DNA of 64,000 nt from Pilaira anomala (Eukaryota; Mucoromycota; Mucoromycetes; Mucorales; Mucoraceae): the NCBI GenBank assembly GCA_025716855.1, contig JAIXMQ010000009.1, forward strand, positions 186,001-250,000, in the 5' to 3' direction. Below are positions 10,731-23,163 of the stretch, piece by piece. Under the pieces are notes generated by a model. That model had not been told where the DNA came from, did no database searches, and was given only the letters and a program-made list of their open reading frames with translations. Position numbers and translations under genes: made by a program. Every line of letters begins with the position of its first letter. The first letter of the stretch is position 1.

Positions 10731-13512
10731 TTTTGTTTTAATTTATATAATAGGGTTGAAAGAAAAATAAAATAGAAAAAAAAAAGAATTGGAAAGAGAG
10801 GGGGAAAAAAAGAACATTGAACTATATATATTTGATACAACTTCGGGGTGAAATGATTTATGGGCTGATTTTATTTCTACATTCAAAAAAAAAAAAAAAA
10901 CGATCGGCTGCTCAAAAATAAACAACCGGAAAATGAAATATGTTTGTGATTTGGGGGGGAGAGGCTTGAGAATAAACATTAATGCCACTTGTGACAGGCT
11001 ACAATTTTAGTCTAGAATTAGGTAATTCTGTTAAAAACGTAAGATTCTAATTTAAAAAGAAGTGTATTTCATCATACATGCAGCATTTGAGAAAAGGTTT
11101 AAAGTGAAAAACATAAAGCAGAGAATGGTATGCTTGTCCTGACATTGATAGAAAATTAATAAGATTTAACAGAAAATCATCATCTTTCTGTGTGATAGTG
11201 ATATGTCGTAGTTGATATCTTATCGCTACATTTGACCAAGTAAAAAGATTTCCGTACACTGTGCTCTATAATAATTGGCGCGGCATTCTTTACATCTAGA
11301 TAAGTCTTAGAACAGGCTGGAAACACGGCAATGTTAAGCCAGTATTTTTAATACTTTTCAAAAAACATGGCATTTTCATTTTACCATTATCAGGTTGTAC
11401 AGACATATCGAATTCAAATGAATACCTTTCTTTAAAAAATTATCTTTTAATAAACACAAACCCTCATAACTACCTATATAAAAATACGAATATATTTTTA
11501 CTTCCAATAAATCAAGATATTTACAGGAATTTGAAATGAAAGGAAGCATTTTCTTTTCTAAATATCGTTTAAGCTGTTGAGGGCTATCCTTAACAATTCA
11601 TTGTCTTTTCATTATGACAATTTATTTATATATATCTCGAACATATCCCGGATTTGTTTGATCAAAGCAAAACTAAGCGTCGTTTCTTTCATGCCAATAA
11701 AATTATCAGGATGTGGATCAATGCGTCAACATAAGCGTGCTGGGAACTGAAAAAGACAAAAACTTTGAGAAAAAAACATTCAACAGTAAAACCTTTATGA
11801 GTTTTGAATACTGCCTCTAAAAAAATAGGTATCACAAAAGTATTAGAGGCCAAATACATTAAAAACAGATTAGTTGCCAAATCAAGAATGCTGATGGAAA
11901 GAAAATACATGCACATTATTTTCATATTTTAAGCGGATTGTTGTTTATATTATTATTTTCAAATGTAGCATATAATTATAAGTACTGCCGCCACTAAGAG
12001 AAGCTGTCATTGGAGAGATATATATGTCATCTTTGACCTTATTTGTAGACCTAAAAGGAAATGAACTACTAATAATGTCCTCAGAAGCTAAAATATTATC
12101 AGCTTTCTGAATCACCTCAATTTCAAAAAAAAAACTAGCTTCGATTGTAGCTTGAGGCAAACAAATATTAAGACCAAGCTAAGTGAGCGTAAAATCATAT
12201 TAAACAAACCCTGTTGTGTTTATCCTCAAGTAATAAGGATATCCTGATATTTTAGTATTGCATTCTACAAAAAATGTTCGTAGGCATTCATCAAAAGTTC
12301 TTCAGACAGCTTAATAATAACAGTATCATCGATCGAACTTTCGAAATGACCAACAAACAAATAGCAATCGGCAATTCTTGTGTCCTTGGCTTCCAAAAAA
12401 AAAGTTTAGTAAATATAATACATAACATCCCTGGCTTCGAAATATCAGGACCTCATGATATTCAAGAATAATGAAGATGAACAGAAAAAATTCGGACCGG
12501 TTTTATAATATAAAAAAAAAATACAATTAATCTAGTTATTGATGTATTAAACTCAAAGATAACAGATCAAAAAACCCAATAACTAAATACTACAAAGTAG
12601 TTGACGAGATAAATTTAATTACTAATCTAGGTATGCCTTAAACTAAAACGACTACTTGTACCATGTAGTTAGCAGATAAAATATTTGTTTACTGTCTCTA
12701 AATCTTGACGGAAAAAAACATAATAAAGACGAACTGCATATGAGCACTGTTAAAACACGTTTTCACTGACTCCGGGTGAAGGTAACTGAAGGAAAACGAG
12801 TACGACTGCAACGTGCTTAATTGTATTGTAGATTTTATATATAGACATCCAGATCATATCCAGAGAGAGTCGAAGCTTTGATTGACTTGCTTGCTCAAAT
12901 GGCTAGAAAATGGCTTCCACGGCTAAAGCCCATAGGAAAAATATTCGTCGTAGAATAGTCATTTCAAAAGACTCTTTGCTAAATTTTATATCATGTAGAC
13001 AAACTGAACACCAAATTTGATAATATAGTATGTACGTAAAAGTCATGCCTAGATGTCAAATATCCAAGATATAACGCTATTGAGTAAATAGAACGTTATA
13101 TGTGTCTCAAAATTGGATGCTATATAAATTTCTCTTTAGTTTTAATTTTGTATGAAAGTCGTATTGATAGTTATTACCTTTTGTGGACGCCGTAAAATAT
13201 TTTAGCAAATGTGAAGATAATGATAGATAGTGGCTACAGCCTATTGCTATGATCCTAGCTAGATTGTAAAAAAAAAATGATATGAGGAGCAGATTTAATT
13301 GATTCGGCTTGTTTTTAAGCTATTCCTAAAAGCAATGTTAAACATTCATACTTGTAAAAATATACTTGAATCTTTTCCTTCCAACTAAAAAATGGTTTAA
13401 GTTATTAAAGAGGAGATGATTTCCAAGAAAAGTTATCTTTTAGGCTACGACGCCTCTTTAAAAAAAAGATCACTTACTAATACATTCATACCTTTCTTTT
13501 TCTAAACGTCAA
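10731..13512. other. Long AT-rich intergenic region between divergent SREBP and MMS19
   Basis: 2.8 kb between two divergent starts. It contains the SREBP 5' leader (A-rich tract near 10885-10901) and MMS19 promoter. Small open frames such as 11689-11925, 11945-12160 and 12274-12471 have no recognisable domain and no intron logic joining them; they may be relics or chance. No tRNA or repeat family recognised. Confidence 0.5.
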
Positions 13513-16500
13513 ATGAGCAAAATAGAAAAAGAGGTTACGAAATACATGATTACTACAGACTCCGGCTCTGCCGAAGCTCTAGAATCAAACAAAAATCTTG
13601 TAGAAAGTAAATATCTCTTATACTTAAAAAGAGACTGTAACTAATTTTTCCTTGCAGTTATTAATGAAGGGTCAGTTCAAAATAACCTGTTGAGGTTGAT
13701 TCAAGAGTTAGGCGAATATTTAACTAATGACGATGAGTTTATTCGTGCTAAAGGTACATGAAATAAACAAAGATCGACTTTGAAAAAAATAAATCTAATT
13801 CATATTCGCGACTTGTAGCGACTGGACTTTTATCAAACACTTTGACCGACTGTGAGCAAGAAGCTATTAATGAATCAGCTGGTAATTCAATAACAAAAAA
13901 AGAGATCCTCAAACAAAAAAATCGATAACACAATTCAATTTAGTTTCTGTTCTTGTCGATTTTTATTGCGATAGATTAACAGACAAAACTTGCGTTCAAA
14001 GCTTGTTGGATGGGTTGGTTGCTTTAACCACTTATAAAAATTTTACGGGAAAAAACGCCCTTTCTGTTTCAAAAAGGTAAAGTAGAAATATTGGTAAGAT
14101 TCTGATAAGAAGCTAAATTAGGTTGATAGAATTTTTGACAATGTCAATGTTCAGCAATTTCCTCAAGGAACAAGAAATTCAGCTTTTAAATTATTTGCCA
14201 ACTTGATCAATAGACATGCCACAACTTTAAGGTCAATCAATAACGAGTTTGTATTTGGATTCACCAAAGTATTGGACGGGGAAAAGGATCCTAGAAATTT
14301 AATGAGTGCTTTCCAAATTATGAAGAGCATTGTAGAGAACTTCGACATTTCCGCTCATGTAGAAGAAATCTTTGAAGTGACATTCTGTTACTTTCCTGTT
14401 ACATTTAAGCCTCCCCCAGACGATCCCTACGGAATCACAGCTGAAGATCTTAAAATGAGCCTTAGGTAAATGTACTTGTGTTTATATCCTATTAGCAGTA
14501 CTAACAGATTACATAACAGAGAGTGTTTAGCCTCAACACCACTCTTTGCTAAGTTTGCATTACCCTTAATTTTAGAAAAGTTATCATCTACTTCAGGCAG
14601 CGCAAAGGTAAATTGGAAAAGCAAACCATAATATTGCAACTAATGTAATTTTGAATATAGAAAGATTCAATGGAAACTTTGGCCGCTTGTGCACCAGTAT
14701 ATGGAGCAACCGCATTGTTATCCAGTGTAAATGAAATTTTTAATAGCCTTAAATTAGAAGTTTTCCATGCTATTGATGAACCTTTAGAGGACGCTGCTAT
14801 TAATTGTATCCGGTCTGTCGTTGCTGCATTAAATGAAGTTGGACTCAGTACATCAGAAGGTGACCCAACTGAAAAGGCATTGAAGTCTTTGATTGACGAA
14901 TGCGCTACTTACTTGAAGGATCCTGATATGAAGGACTCAAAGCAAACTGGACGTATCTTGAGAGCAGCTGCTTCTGCTTCGGAGCCTGCTTGCCAATATA
15001 TCGTTGACGCTATCATTCCTTTAGTATTGAAACAGTATAGGGAAACAACCGTCGCAACTCTTAGAAAGTCTAATGTAGATATCATGATAGATCTTTTGGA
15101 AGCTTGTAAAACACTTTATGGTTCTGCTACTGAAAATGAAAATAGCAAAGACTTTGGGTTTACATCACCTTTGCTCCAACATAAAGATCGACTTTTCGGA
15201 ATTTTTGAAAACTCGTTATTGGCATCCAATGAATATAATTTATTAAGATTATCTGGTTTGACTGGTTTGAAATTGATGATTATATCCAAAGGATTTTTAG
15301 ATTCGAATGAAGTTGGGCTTGCTATACAATCGATTAACAAAATTCTGCTTAATGAGCAAGATGAGGAACTTCGGTAACTTGATAAATTTGCTTAGTTAAT
15401 ATAATATCTTCTTACTCATTTCGGTTCTTATAGTGCCGCCGCTCTTGAAGCTTTACATGCAGCATCTTACATCAATAGTAAATATATCATTGAACTTACG
15501 CTCCCTGCTCTTATCAACAAGCTTCCAGAAACATCAACTAACTCTGATGTTATGTCATATTTGCATGTTCTTCATGCATTAAGAACAATCTGTCCAGTTC
15601 CAGCAGTTTATAAGCACGCTCTTCCAATGTTGATGGAAAAATTTGACACTGTTTGCTCAAAAGGTAATATCATATAAAAATTATTTTCAAATTATTAACG
15701 CGATAAATATATGTAGATACTCACCCTTCGTATGCTCATGCCATTATTGACACTATTTTGGAAATTTTAAAGACTAAAGTTTCTGAGAAACATGAAGATG
15801 TCACTGGAGGCATTGACACCATTATTCCCCATATCTTTTCTAGAGTAATCCAAGCATCCTTAGACGTTAATACTAGTATAGTATTGAATTCGTATATTCT
15901 ACAAAAATTATCTTTGATTATTATCACGATTTTTTCAAAGGTAGATAGTGCTACCCAAAAAAGTTTTGTTGATCGAACCTTCAAACTATTTGTTAATGGC
16001 GAACTATTAGAGTTTAACATCAACTCATCTGCAGCCGAATTCAAACCCCTTCAGATCACTAGTCCTGATTCACAAAAAATAACCTGCCAGCTTTTTGCAG
16101 CTGTTGTTTGTGCTTTGAGAAAAGATGTTGTATTACCTGTACCAAGTATTGAAGATTACTTGAACGAGTTAGTGACTTTGGCATTGAGTTCTGAAAATGA
16201 AACCCAAATTACTTCCGCTTCTAGAATTATTGGATCACTTATCAACAAATGGAAAAATAGTAAGTATCTATGAAAAAAAGATCTTTTATATGTTTGTAAC
16301 CGTTAAATTTAGATGAAGCTTTGACTGAATATGTCAAATCAACTAGCATCGTTTTACAAGATGCAATCTCACAACAAGCAAGTAATAGTGGAAATGCATT
16401 AGAGGTTTATTTGTGGATCACTAAGTCACTTATTTTGCGAACACATCCTTTGAGTTATGAATTGACTGAAAAGATTATTGAATGGTGCGGTAATAACATT

Positions 16501-17164
16501 GCTGGCCCTCAAGCACCTCAAGGCTTTGACATTTTGATTGGCGATGACAAACTCGCATTGAACAAAAACACCTTTGCAACCACAACCATTTTATACAAGC
16601 AGAGGTTCTTTAGCTTTTGTTTGCCCAAGTTAGTCGAAGGATTTAAATCTGCAGAGAAAGGTATATTTTATTTATTTATTTTTCCTGAATCAAACTAATA
16701 CTAATTTTCTTTACGAAAATACAGATGTTAAACCTAATTATTTAATTGCTTTATCCTATCTTTTAAAAAATGTGCCCAAGCAAATCTTATTAACAGAATT
16801 ACCACCTCTTGTACCTTTGTTAATTGAGTCACTTAACCTTTCAGATGCTACATTAAAGGTTTCTACCCTTGAAACATTTCAATTGGCCGTTTCAGAAGCA
16901 GCAGATGTAGTTGCCCCTCAAGTTCGCAAAATCCTTCCATCTCTTTTGGCATTATTAGAAGATACAACACATAACCCCATTCGGGTCCGTGTTGCTGCAC
17001 TTACTTGTCTAGGTCAATTTCCCGCATATATCTCCAAAGACTCACTTTCTCCTCATGCCAGTTATGTTCTCAAACAATTAAAGAAACCTTTGGATGATAA
17101 AAAGAGAATTGTGAGAAAGGAAGCTGTTGATTGTAGATCAAAATGGTATACAATTTTTAACTAG
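13513..17164 (+). CDS. MMS19: MMS19 / Met18, cytosolic iron-sulfur protein assembly adaptor
   Basis: Eleven exons (13513-13606, 13658-13753, 13819-13881, 13944-14076, 14130-14465, 14520-14607, 14661-15373, 15434-15663, 15717-16259, 16313-16660, 16725-17164) sum to 3084 nt, 1027 aa, matching the usual MMS19 length of about 1030. It is an all-helical HEAT-repeat protein. Signature stretches: FPVTFKPPPDDPYGITAEDL and ETLAACAPVYGA in the N-terminal domain, and DDKKRIVRKEAVDCRSKW at the C-terminus, where MMS19 contacts CIAO1/CIAO2B. The family delivers Fe-S clusters to nuclear apoproteins such as XPD, DNA polymerases and primase. For exon 5 the second AG (before 14130) is used because only it preserves the conserved RIFDNVNVQQFPQGTRN frame. 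The start at 13513 is the first Met in frame with LLRLIQELGEYLTNDDEF. Confidence 0.95.
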
Positions 17165-17622
17165 ACCTAAAAAAAAATATGTACATTTATAAATAAAAGA
17201 GATAGCCGCTTATTATCTATACAGATTTAAATAATATTGATGATTTCATAAAGGAACAAAGATTGTATTATATAAAATATTTTACAAGCTTATTTTAACT
17301 ATGCGAGAGTCATATAGTGACGAAACGATATATTTAAAAGTAATATCTGTAAATACTTCTATCGTACACATTGCAACTTCTTTTTTAAACACCCCAGTTT
17401 TAAATAAACATTTATCAGACAAGCATCATTTTAAAAATGTTTTATTATTATTATGATTATTTTTATTATGATTATTAATGAAGAGATAAAGTGATTAATA
17501 TGATACAAAAAAAGAGTGCATCATAAAAAGTTAAAAATTAAAGATATAGGTAATGTTCCCGTATTAATAGAGAATAGTAAGTGAATTTGTTAGAAAAAAA
17601 AACCAGTTCTTTCTCCCAATAT
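17165..17622. other. Convergent intergenic region
   Basis: 458 bp between the 3' ends of MMS19 and the sugar transporter. AT-rich with a TTATTATTATGATTATT-like simple stretch near 17444-17475. No genes seen. Confidence 0.6.
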
Positions 17623-19214
17623 TTAAACTTGTTCCTTTTCCTCGTGTAAGGAGCCTTCCTTATTAGCGTATCCTCTTTGGAACTTACTTTCAGCATTCTT
17701 AACATCCTTGTAAGCAAGAATAGGTCCAGAGAATACAATGTCCATTTCTTCGAGGGAACGACCTTTGGTTTCGGGATAGAAAAGGTAGACTGTGACAGCC
17801 ATGACAGCACAACAACAACCAAAGAATACGTAGGTACCCCAAGTGATGGTAGTCAACATGACAGGCACAAAGAGAGAGATGACAAAGTTCATAAGCCAGT
17901 TAGCAGCAGTGGTGATGGAAGTACCCTTAGCACGAATGGAGAGAGGGTAAATTTCGGCGGGGTAAACCCAACCACAAGGACCCCAAGAGTAAGCGAAACC
18001 AGCAACAAAGAAGTAAACCATAACGATACAGAAGTAAGAAGCAGCGGTGTTACCAGACATATCGACTTCCATTTGATCAGTTTCTTCATTCTTGTAGACA
18101 CGAGCAGTGGCACCCATAACAATACCACAAAGCAACATAGCAGCACCCATAACACAAGCACCGGAAATAAGAACAACACGACGACCAAGACGATCAAGAT
18201 AAAGAATAGGAATAATAGTGGAGAGAACGTTAAGAACACCGTTAACACCAGAAGCAATTAAAGAGGCAGCCTTATCGGCAACACCAGCTTGTTGGAAAAT
18301 AGTAGGAGCGTAGTACATGATGGAGTTAATACCGGTAAATTGTTGGAAAATTTGGATTAAGATACCCAAGATGAGTCTCTTACGGACAGTTCCCTTGAAG
18401 AGTTCAGAGTAGCTAGATACAGATACAGTACGTTCGTGTTCAACTTGAGCGAGAATTTCTTCGTATTCAGCAACGACTTCAGGGTTAGTTTGATCACCTT
18501 TAGAGTGAAGACGAGCAAGAACAGCCAAAGCTTCTTCATTACGGCCCTTGTTGACCAACCAACGGGGAGAGAAAGGAAGGAAGATGGTACCGAGCATAAG
18601 AACAGCAGCAGGAGCAATTTGAATACCAAGAGGAATTCTCCAAGAAGCATCACTAGTAATATATTGAGTACCGGCACCAACCCAGAAAGCTACCATGATA
18701 CCAATAGTAATTGCCAATTGTTGAAGAGAGATAAGACGACCACGAATTTCTTTGGGAGCAAGTTCAGACAAATAAAGAGGTACGGCCATGGAAAGACAAC
18801 CGACACCAAGACCTGCAACAAAACGACCACCGACCATCATACCGTAGTTTTTGGCTGCGGTTTGAATGGCAGCACCAATGTTGAAGACAACAGAAGCAAT
18901 AATAATAGTGTATTTACGAGAAAGCTTTTCACAAAGAGGAGCTGTAGAAGAAAAAGTTAGTTATTTAATTTTTTATAGGTATGAATATCTAAATATTTAC
19001 CAGCAAGAAGAGAACCAACGAAACAACCAGCTAACAATAAACCGGTAATAACAGAGGTTTGAGTAGCGGTAAGGAAATTATTACCGCCTGTCATGGTACG
19101 AATGAAAGGTTCCATGGTCAATACACCAGAAATGACACCAGTGTCATAACCGAAACAGAAACCACCGATAGCTGCAAAACTGCATGCAATATAAAGTTGT
19201 GAGGTAGGAGCCAT
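17623..19214 (-). CDS. MFS hexose transporter (sugar porter family)
   Basis: Two exons (19214-19001 and 18941-17623) give 510 aa with about twelve hydrophobic segments. Family signatures are intact: GGFCFGYDTGVISG in TM1, GRFVAGLGVGCLSMAVPLYL with SELAPKEIRGR after TM4, FSPRWLVNKGR in the central loop, QQFTGINSIMYYAPTIF in TM7, DRLGRR between TM8 and TM9, and PETKGRSLEEMD at the end of TM12. QQ..GIN..YYAP and the PETKGR motif mark glucose/hexose uptake carriers (HXT/GHT-like). The N-terminus before TM1 is very short. Codon choice is visibly more optimised than in neighbours (recurrent GTC, ACC, TTC), suggesting high expression. Substrate cannot be assigned from sequence alone. Confidence 0.93.
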
Positions 19215-20605
19215 TAAATTATTTTAAGACTTTTTTTTTCGATATAAGATTTATAAGAAGAAAAAAGAGAAAAAAAGATAGAGAAAAGTAAGGACTACTA
19301 AAGAATAATGAAGAAAAAAAAGAGAGAAGATGAGAACAACTGTCCCTTTTTATACTAAGAAGATGTGAGTATATTGTGGAGGTTGTATTACTCAGAATCA
19401 ATTAAAATGGAAGGTACAAAACTGGAGAAAATATAATGGGAACAGAAATCAGTGTAACCTGTTTTTTACCATTTACCAATTAAACATATATCTCTTATTC
19501 CCATTCTTCCTTGCAGATTCCAATATCATGCAATGACTAGTTCTCTTTATGTAGTTGTGAAAATCCGGGAAAGTATAAGTGTCAAAAATCCGTGTGATAA
19601 ATCAGCTTCTTTTTTTTTCTAATATTTTAAATTGCTGGATCAGAAAAACAATTTTTATTGTTAGTCTAGAATTAATCTTTTAACTGTCACTTAAAAATAT
19701 TAGACTTATAAAAAAGAAGCCTTATTTCTTATATGGTACTTCATATGATTGTCTGTAACATGAACGAAAAAAGAAATAAAATTCAGCCTCTTCCAATCCA
19801 TAGGCCATTGGATTCTTTTTTGTACCACTGGAATAAAATTTCAGCTTCATACCGTTTCTTTTTTTTTGACGGTACTAAAGAAGAAAATCAAGTACAACAG
19901 TCCTACAAAAAAAAAAGGGAGGTTATTTAAGTTTTGTCATCTGATTGCCATTATTATTATAAATATATTTCACATACTCTGAAAAGATTCGATAGATTTA
20001 ACTGAACAACAATTGCTGCGAAGCTATTGAAAGTATAAGAGGGCGAAAAATATTCATAAAATAACAAAAACTGATTTCTTTTATTATTAATATTCTTGTG
20101 ATATTTTGGGCATTTTACCTCGGGTCCCTTTTTCATGAGAATTTTTGGGAATATGCGGTAATTGTTCAAGTAATTATTATCAGGGTCGATTCCCTTGCTT
20201 AGTAGTTATTTAGGCAAGTTCAAACAAGCGTGTGTACCATTAATTTATTAAACTGATTTAGAAAGAGAGAGAGAGAGAGAGAGGACAAAGAAAAGGAAAT
20301 GACCCTTTCTAGACATGACCTGATGTACAGTGTAAGAAACCAAAATCCTTTTTTATTACTAACAAAAAACTGAACATTTGAATGGACCCTGATACTTTTT
20401 TTTTTTACTTTACCCAGGATATACAGCATACTTTACTTTATTTTCTCATCGAAAAAGTGACATGATCACACAATTATGTGAATAAAAATGGAGGGAAAAA
20501 GAGGAGGGGGGACGTTGTTTAACACATGATTAATTAAATCTTTTTTCCCTCGTCTTTGTTGATTATTTTAATGGACTTCCATCTTCCAACGCTCCAGTTA
20601 CTATG

Positions 20606-20638
<33 letters not shown>

Positions 20639-20669
20639 GTATATGAATGTTAAAGAATGAAGTGAATAT
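19215..20669. other. Intergenic: transporter promoter and RhoGAP 3' flank
   Basis: 1.45 kb, AT-rich. The transporter leader is strongly pyrimidine-biased on the coding strand (purines about 19255-19335 on +). A (GA)n tract sits at 20263-20283 and a long T run near 20610-20638. No gene recognised; the frame at 19733-19930 is low complexity. Confidence 0.6.
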
Positions 20670-22093
20670 CTAAAAAATGGCTGAGTTCTTACATGAAGTA
20701 CCGGTATAATTGTTATTTACGAACACAACTTGTTCAGGCTCATACTCTCCAAATTTACTTCTTCTGGTAGGAGCAGTTTTAGATCTTTTTAGGATAGATT
20801 TGGGTTCTATAGGATCAGATGTTAAATCAGAAACTGAATGCGAACCACCGTATAATAACGAATAAGGTCTTGTAATTTTTAGATCATTATCTGCTGTTCG
20901 TGACTTTTTACTGTTGTGTCGTCTTAATTCTTGCTGTAATCTAGAATTATCTTGTTGATGTGTTACTATATATAAGTATACAGATATATTTAGTCGGTTT
21001 CTAAAAATATACGGTATAGATCAAGTTTCTTACATGGATCGGTATTCGGCTTTAACGACGAAGAACCTGGTAATGAAAATTTATCCTGATGTTTGATAAG
21101 AAACTCAAGAACCCTCTGTGCTTCTTTATATCTAGTTGGATTCATCGGATCATTTGGATCAGATAGAATAGCCTAGAAAAAAAAGGCGTTAGTAATATGT
21201 GATGTAAGTATGGGACATATGGTGCGTTTATGCTTAACTGGTGCAAATACAGTAGCTAGGGAAGATAAATCCATTTTGGTATTATCAGAGCACGTAGAGA
21301 ATAAACAGAGCATATCCAAAAGGTAAATTAGGATATATTGATTAGGAGTAGGTAATTGTTCAATCAAATCTTGAAAGGCATGGATTTTTACTTCAAGAGA
21401 TGGATATACAGCATCTACAGCGTATTAGCCAATCATGAAAAATGATGATCATTTTACTTATTTTTTTTTTTTACCTAGCGCATTTTTAAAAGCAGATTGG
21501 TATTTTAAAGTGATTATTGGTTCAGGAAGATAATTAAGGAAACGACGCATTACATTTGATGCATCATGAACTGTATAACCACGCCAATCAAGCTGTGAAC
21601 CATATCCATTTGGAGTATCAAAAATAGTTTGAAGCATTGATATTCGCTTTACATTACCTGATAAACGGAATATACCTTCAGTTGACAATGCTTTTCATAA
21701 TTAATGAAGGTCGTTAATATGTTGTGTGTAACACGAAACAATAAAATCATAATAAAAAAAAACCTTCGTCTTTCAAAAACGCTCCACATTTTGCAATGAT
21801 GATTGGAATGAAGCCATTACAAGCTTTCCCAGTAACTTCGTCATTAAAGGAAATTCTAGTACGAGCATAGTTGACTGATTCTATTAAAGGAATACCAAAC
21901 ACTCCTCGTTCTGTATTATATAAATTTTACTGTTGTCAATTACTAAAATATGATTACTATTACCAACTATTGGCATCTTTACTTGGCGAAATTGAAGTCC
22001 ATTAGGATTATTAACTGTTACTTTTTTCCACCACGCTTTTATTTGCTTCTTTTGAGAAGCTGTAACAGTACCCGGTACTTCAACTGTTGGCAT
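20670..22093 (-). CDS. RhoGAP domain protein, Sac7/Bag7 type
   Basis: Six exons (22093-21964, 21910-21764, 21690-21475, 21414-21239, 21172-21034, 20965-20670) sum to 1104 nt, 367 aa. The RhoGAP domain covers about 46-245: FGIPLIESVNYARTRISF, GFIPIIIAKCGAFLKDE, the arginine-finger loop GIFRLSGNVKR (R101), LDWRGYTVHDASNVMRRFLN, LPEPIITLKY and DLSSLATVFAP. GYTVHDASNVMRRFLNYLPEP is characteristic of Sac7/Bag7, GAPs for Rho1 acting in actin and cell-wall-integrity signalling. The C-terminal 110 residues are basic and Ser-rich. Intron 2 uses a GTTTTT donor and intron 4 a GTTAAG donor, both atypical but required to keep the conserved frame. A possible acceptor (TTTGCAG) 8 nt before the ATG suggests a 5' UTR intron or a further upstream coding exon that I could not place. 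Confidence 0.88.
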
Positions 22094-22524
22094 TACTATG
22101 ACTGCAAAAAAAAAAGAGAGATATCGAGAGAGAGAAAGAAAGAGAGATCGAAGAAACTAAGTTTTGGGCATGAGAATTTTTTTTTGCCCGCTTGTATAAA
22201 AAAAGGAACACACACTGTTTTCTGTCAAACAAGAAATAATTGTTATATGTTGATTTGTTTATGGTTGTCACGTCAGCGCTGCATTAATAAAATAAAAACG
22301 ATTCAATAACCTATACTACCTCTTCCTTATATGCTATTACTACTTAGCGTGATAGTATTTATCAAAAACATATAGTGATCCTTGTAACTGTTCAATTAAT
22401 TACCACACCCTGTAGAAAGAGAGGAATATTAGATTTATTGACTTTTTTTTAGGCATTAAGTCTTGAAAAAGAATCGCTTCCTGAGTTTGTTTAACAGGGC
22501 GCAAGTCTTACTGAATTTCCCCTT

Positions 22525-22773
22525 ATGTTCTCGTACAAACGATACGATAGCTACCAACTATCTGCAGCCCATCATAAACCCTTACTAACAGACACAAAAG
22601 ATAAGACTCTAAAATGGTTATGCCAGACATTGAAGTATCCTGTAGACTTGAAAGGTACAGCTGCAGCTGCTGGCCATACCATTAGGCTTTGGACACATAA
22701 TCTATCGACGTTTTTACGAAAGGTATGGTATATTTATTTAAATAGAATCATCACAGATACAAGAATCCTTTGA
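22525..22773 (+). CDS. Possible small protein, unknown
   Basis: A true ATG opens an 82-codon frame whose first 66 residues have balanced, protein-like composition (KTLKWLCQTLKYPVDLKG, then an Ala-rich stretch and GHTIRLWTHNLSTFLRK), unlike the Phe/Lys/Asn-rich chance ORFs nearby. A GTATGG donor-like site directly follows LRK, so the last 16 residues may be intronic and a second exon may follow near 22750. I do not recognise a family. It lies 430 bp upstream of, and divergent from, the RhoGAP gene. Confidence 0.35.
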   Translation: MFSYKRYDSYQLSAAHHKPLLTDTKDKTLKWLCQTLKYPVDLKGTAAAAGHTIRLWTHNLSTFLRKVWYIYLNRIITDTRIL

Positions 22774-23015
22774 CATTTTTCTGTTTACATTTTATTTATA
22801 ATTATGTCATTAGGACTTTATCGCATTTTTTTTTCCTTTCAAGAGTATTTCAATTTACGAAAATATGTATACATATTATATATTTGTGGATTGAGGTTTT
22901 CTTATATGATAATAACACAGTATACACGTATAACGTATGTCTTTCGTAGCTCACACAGAAAATGGGACTGAAGCTTCAAATAAGTCAAATTAAATAAAAG
23001 AAAAAAAAAAGTAAC

Positions 23016-23163
23016 TACAGTACCCGCTCTATTTAAGGAAGTTCGATTTAAGGCCGCAATTCTCTCATATTTAGCTTCCTCAAGTCAGAAATAAGGCTAT
23101 GATACGATTTAAGGCCACAAAAGTCTGAAAATTTTTTCAGCCTTAAATAGAGCGGTTACGGTA
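23016..23163. mobile_element. MITE-like element with TA target duplication
   Basis: The ends form 23-bp terminal inverted repeats (23016-23038 and 23141-23163) with 21 of 23 positions identical. Core of the TIR is CGCTCTATTTAAGG and each end is flanked by TA. The 144-bp body is non-coding and contains a subterminal direct repeat, CGATTTAAGGCC, at about 23045 and 23105. TA duplication plus CAGT/CCGT termini fit a non-autonomous Tc1-mariner-type element. No transposase is present in the window. Confidence 0.8.

Noticed and set aside
14122..14129. Earlier acceptor for MMS19 exon 5
   Set aside because: Using the AG before 14122 shifts away from the conserved RIFDNVNVQQFPQGTRN frame; the AG before 14130 preserves it.
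17677..18261. 194-codon forward frame over the sugar transporter (also 18436-18960)
   Set aside because: Complementary-strand shadow of a highly codon-biased MFS gene; Thr/Asn/Ser-rich composition and no family.
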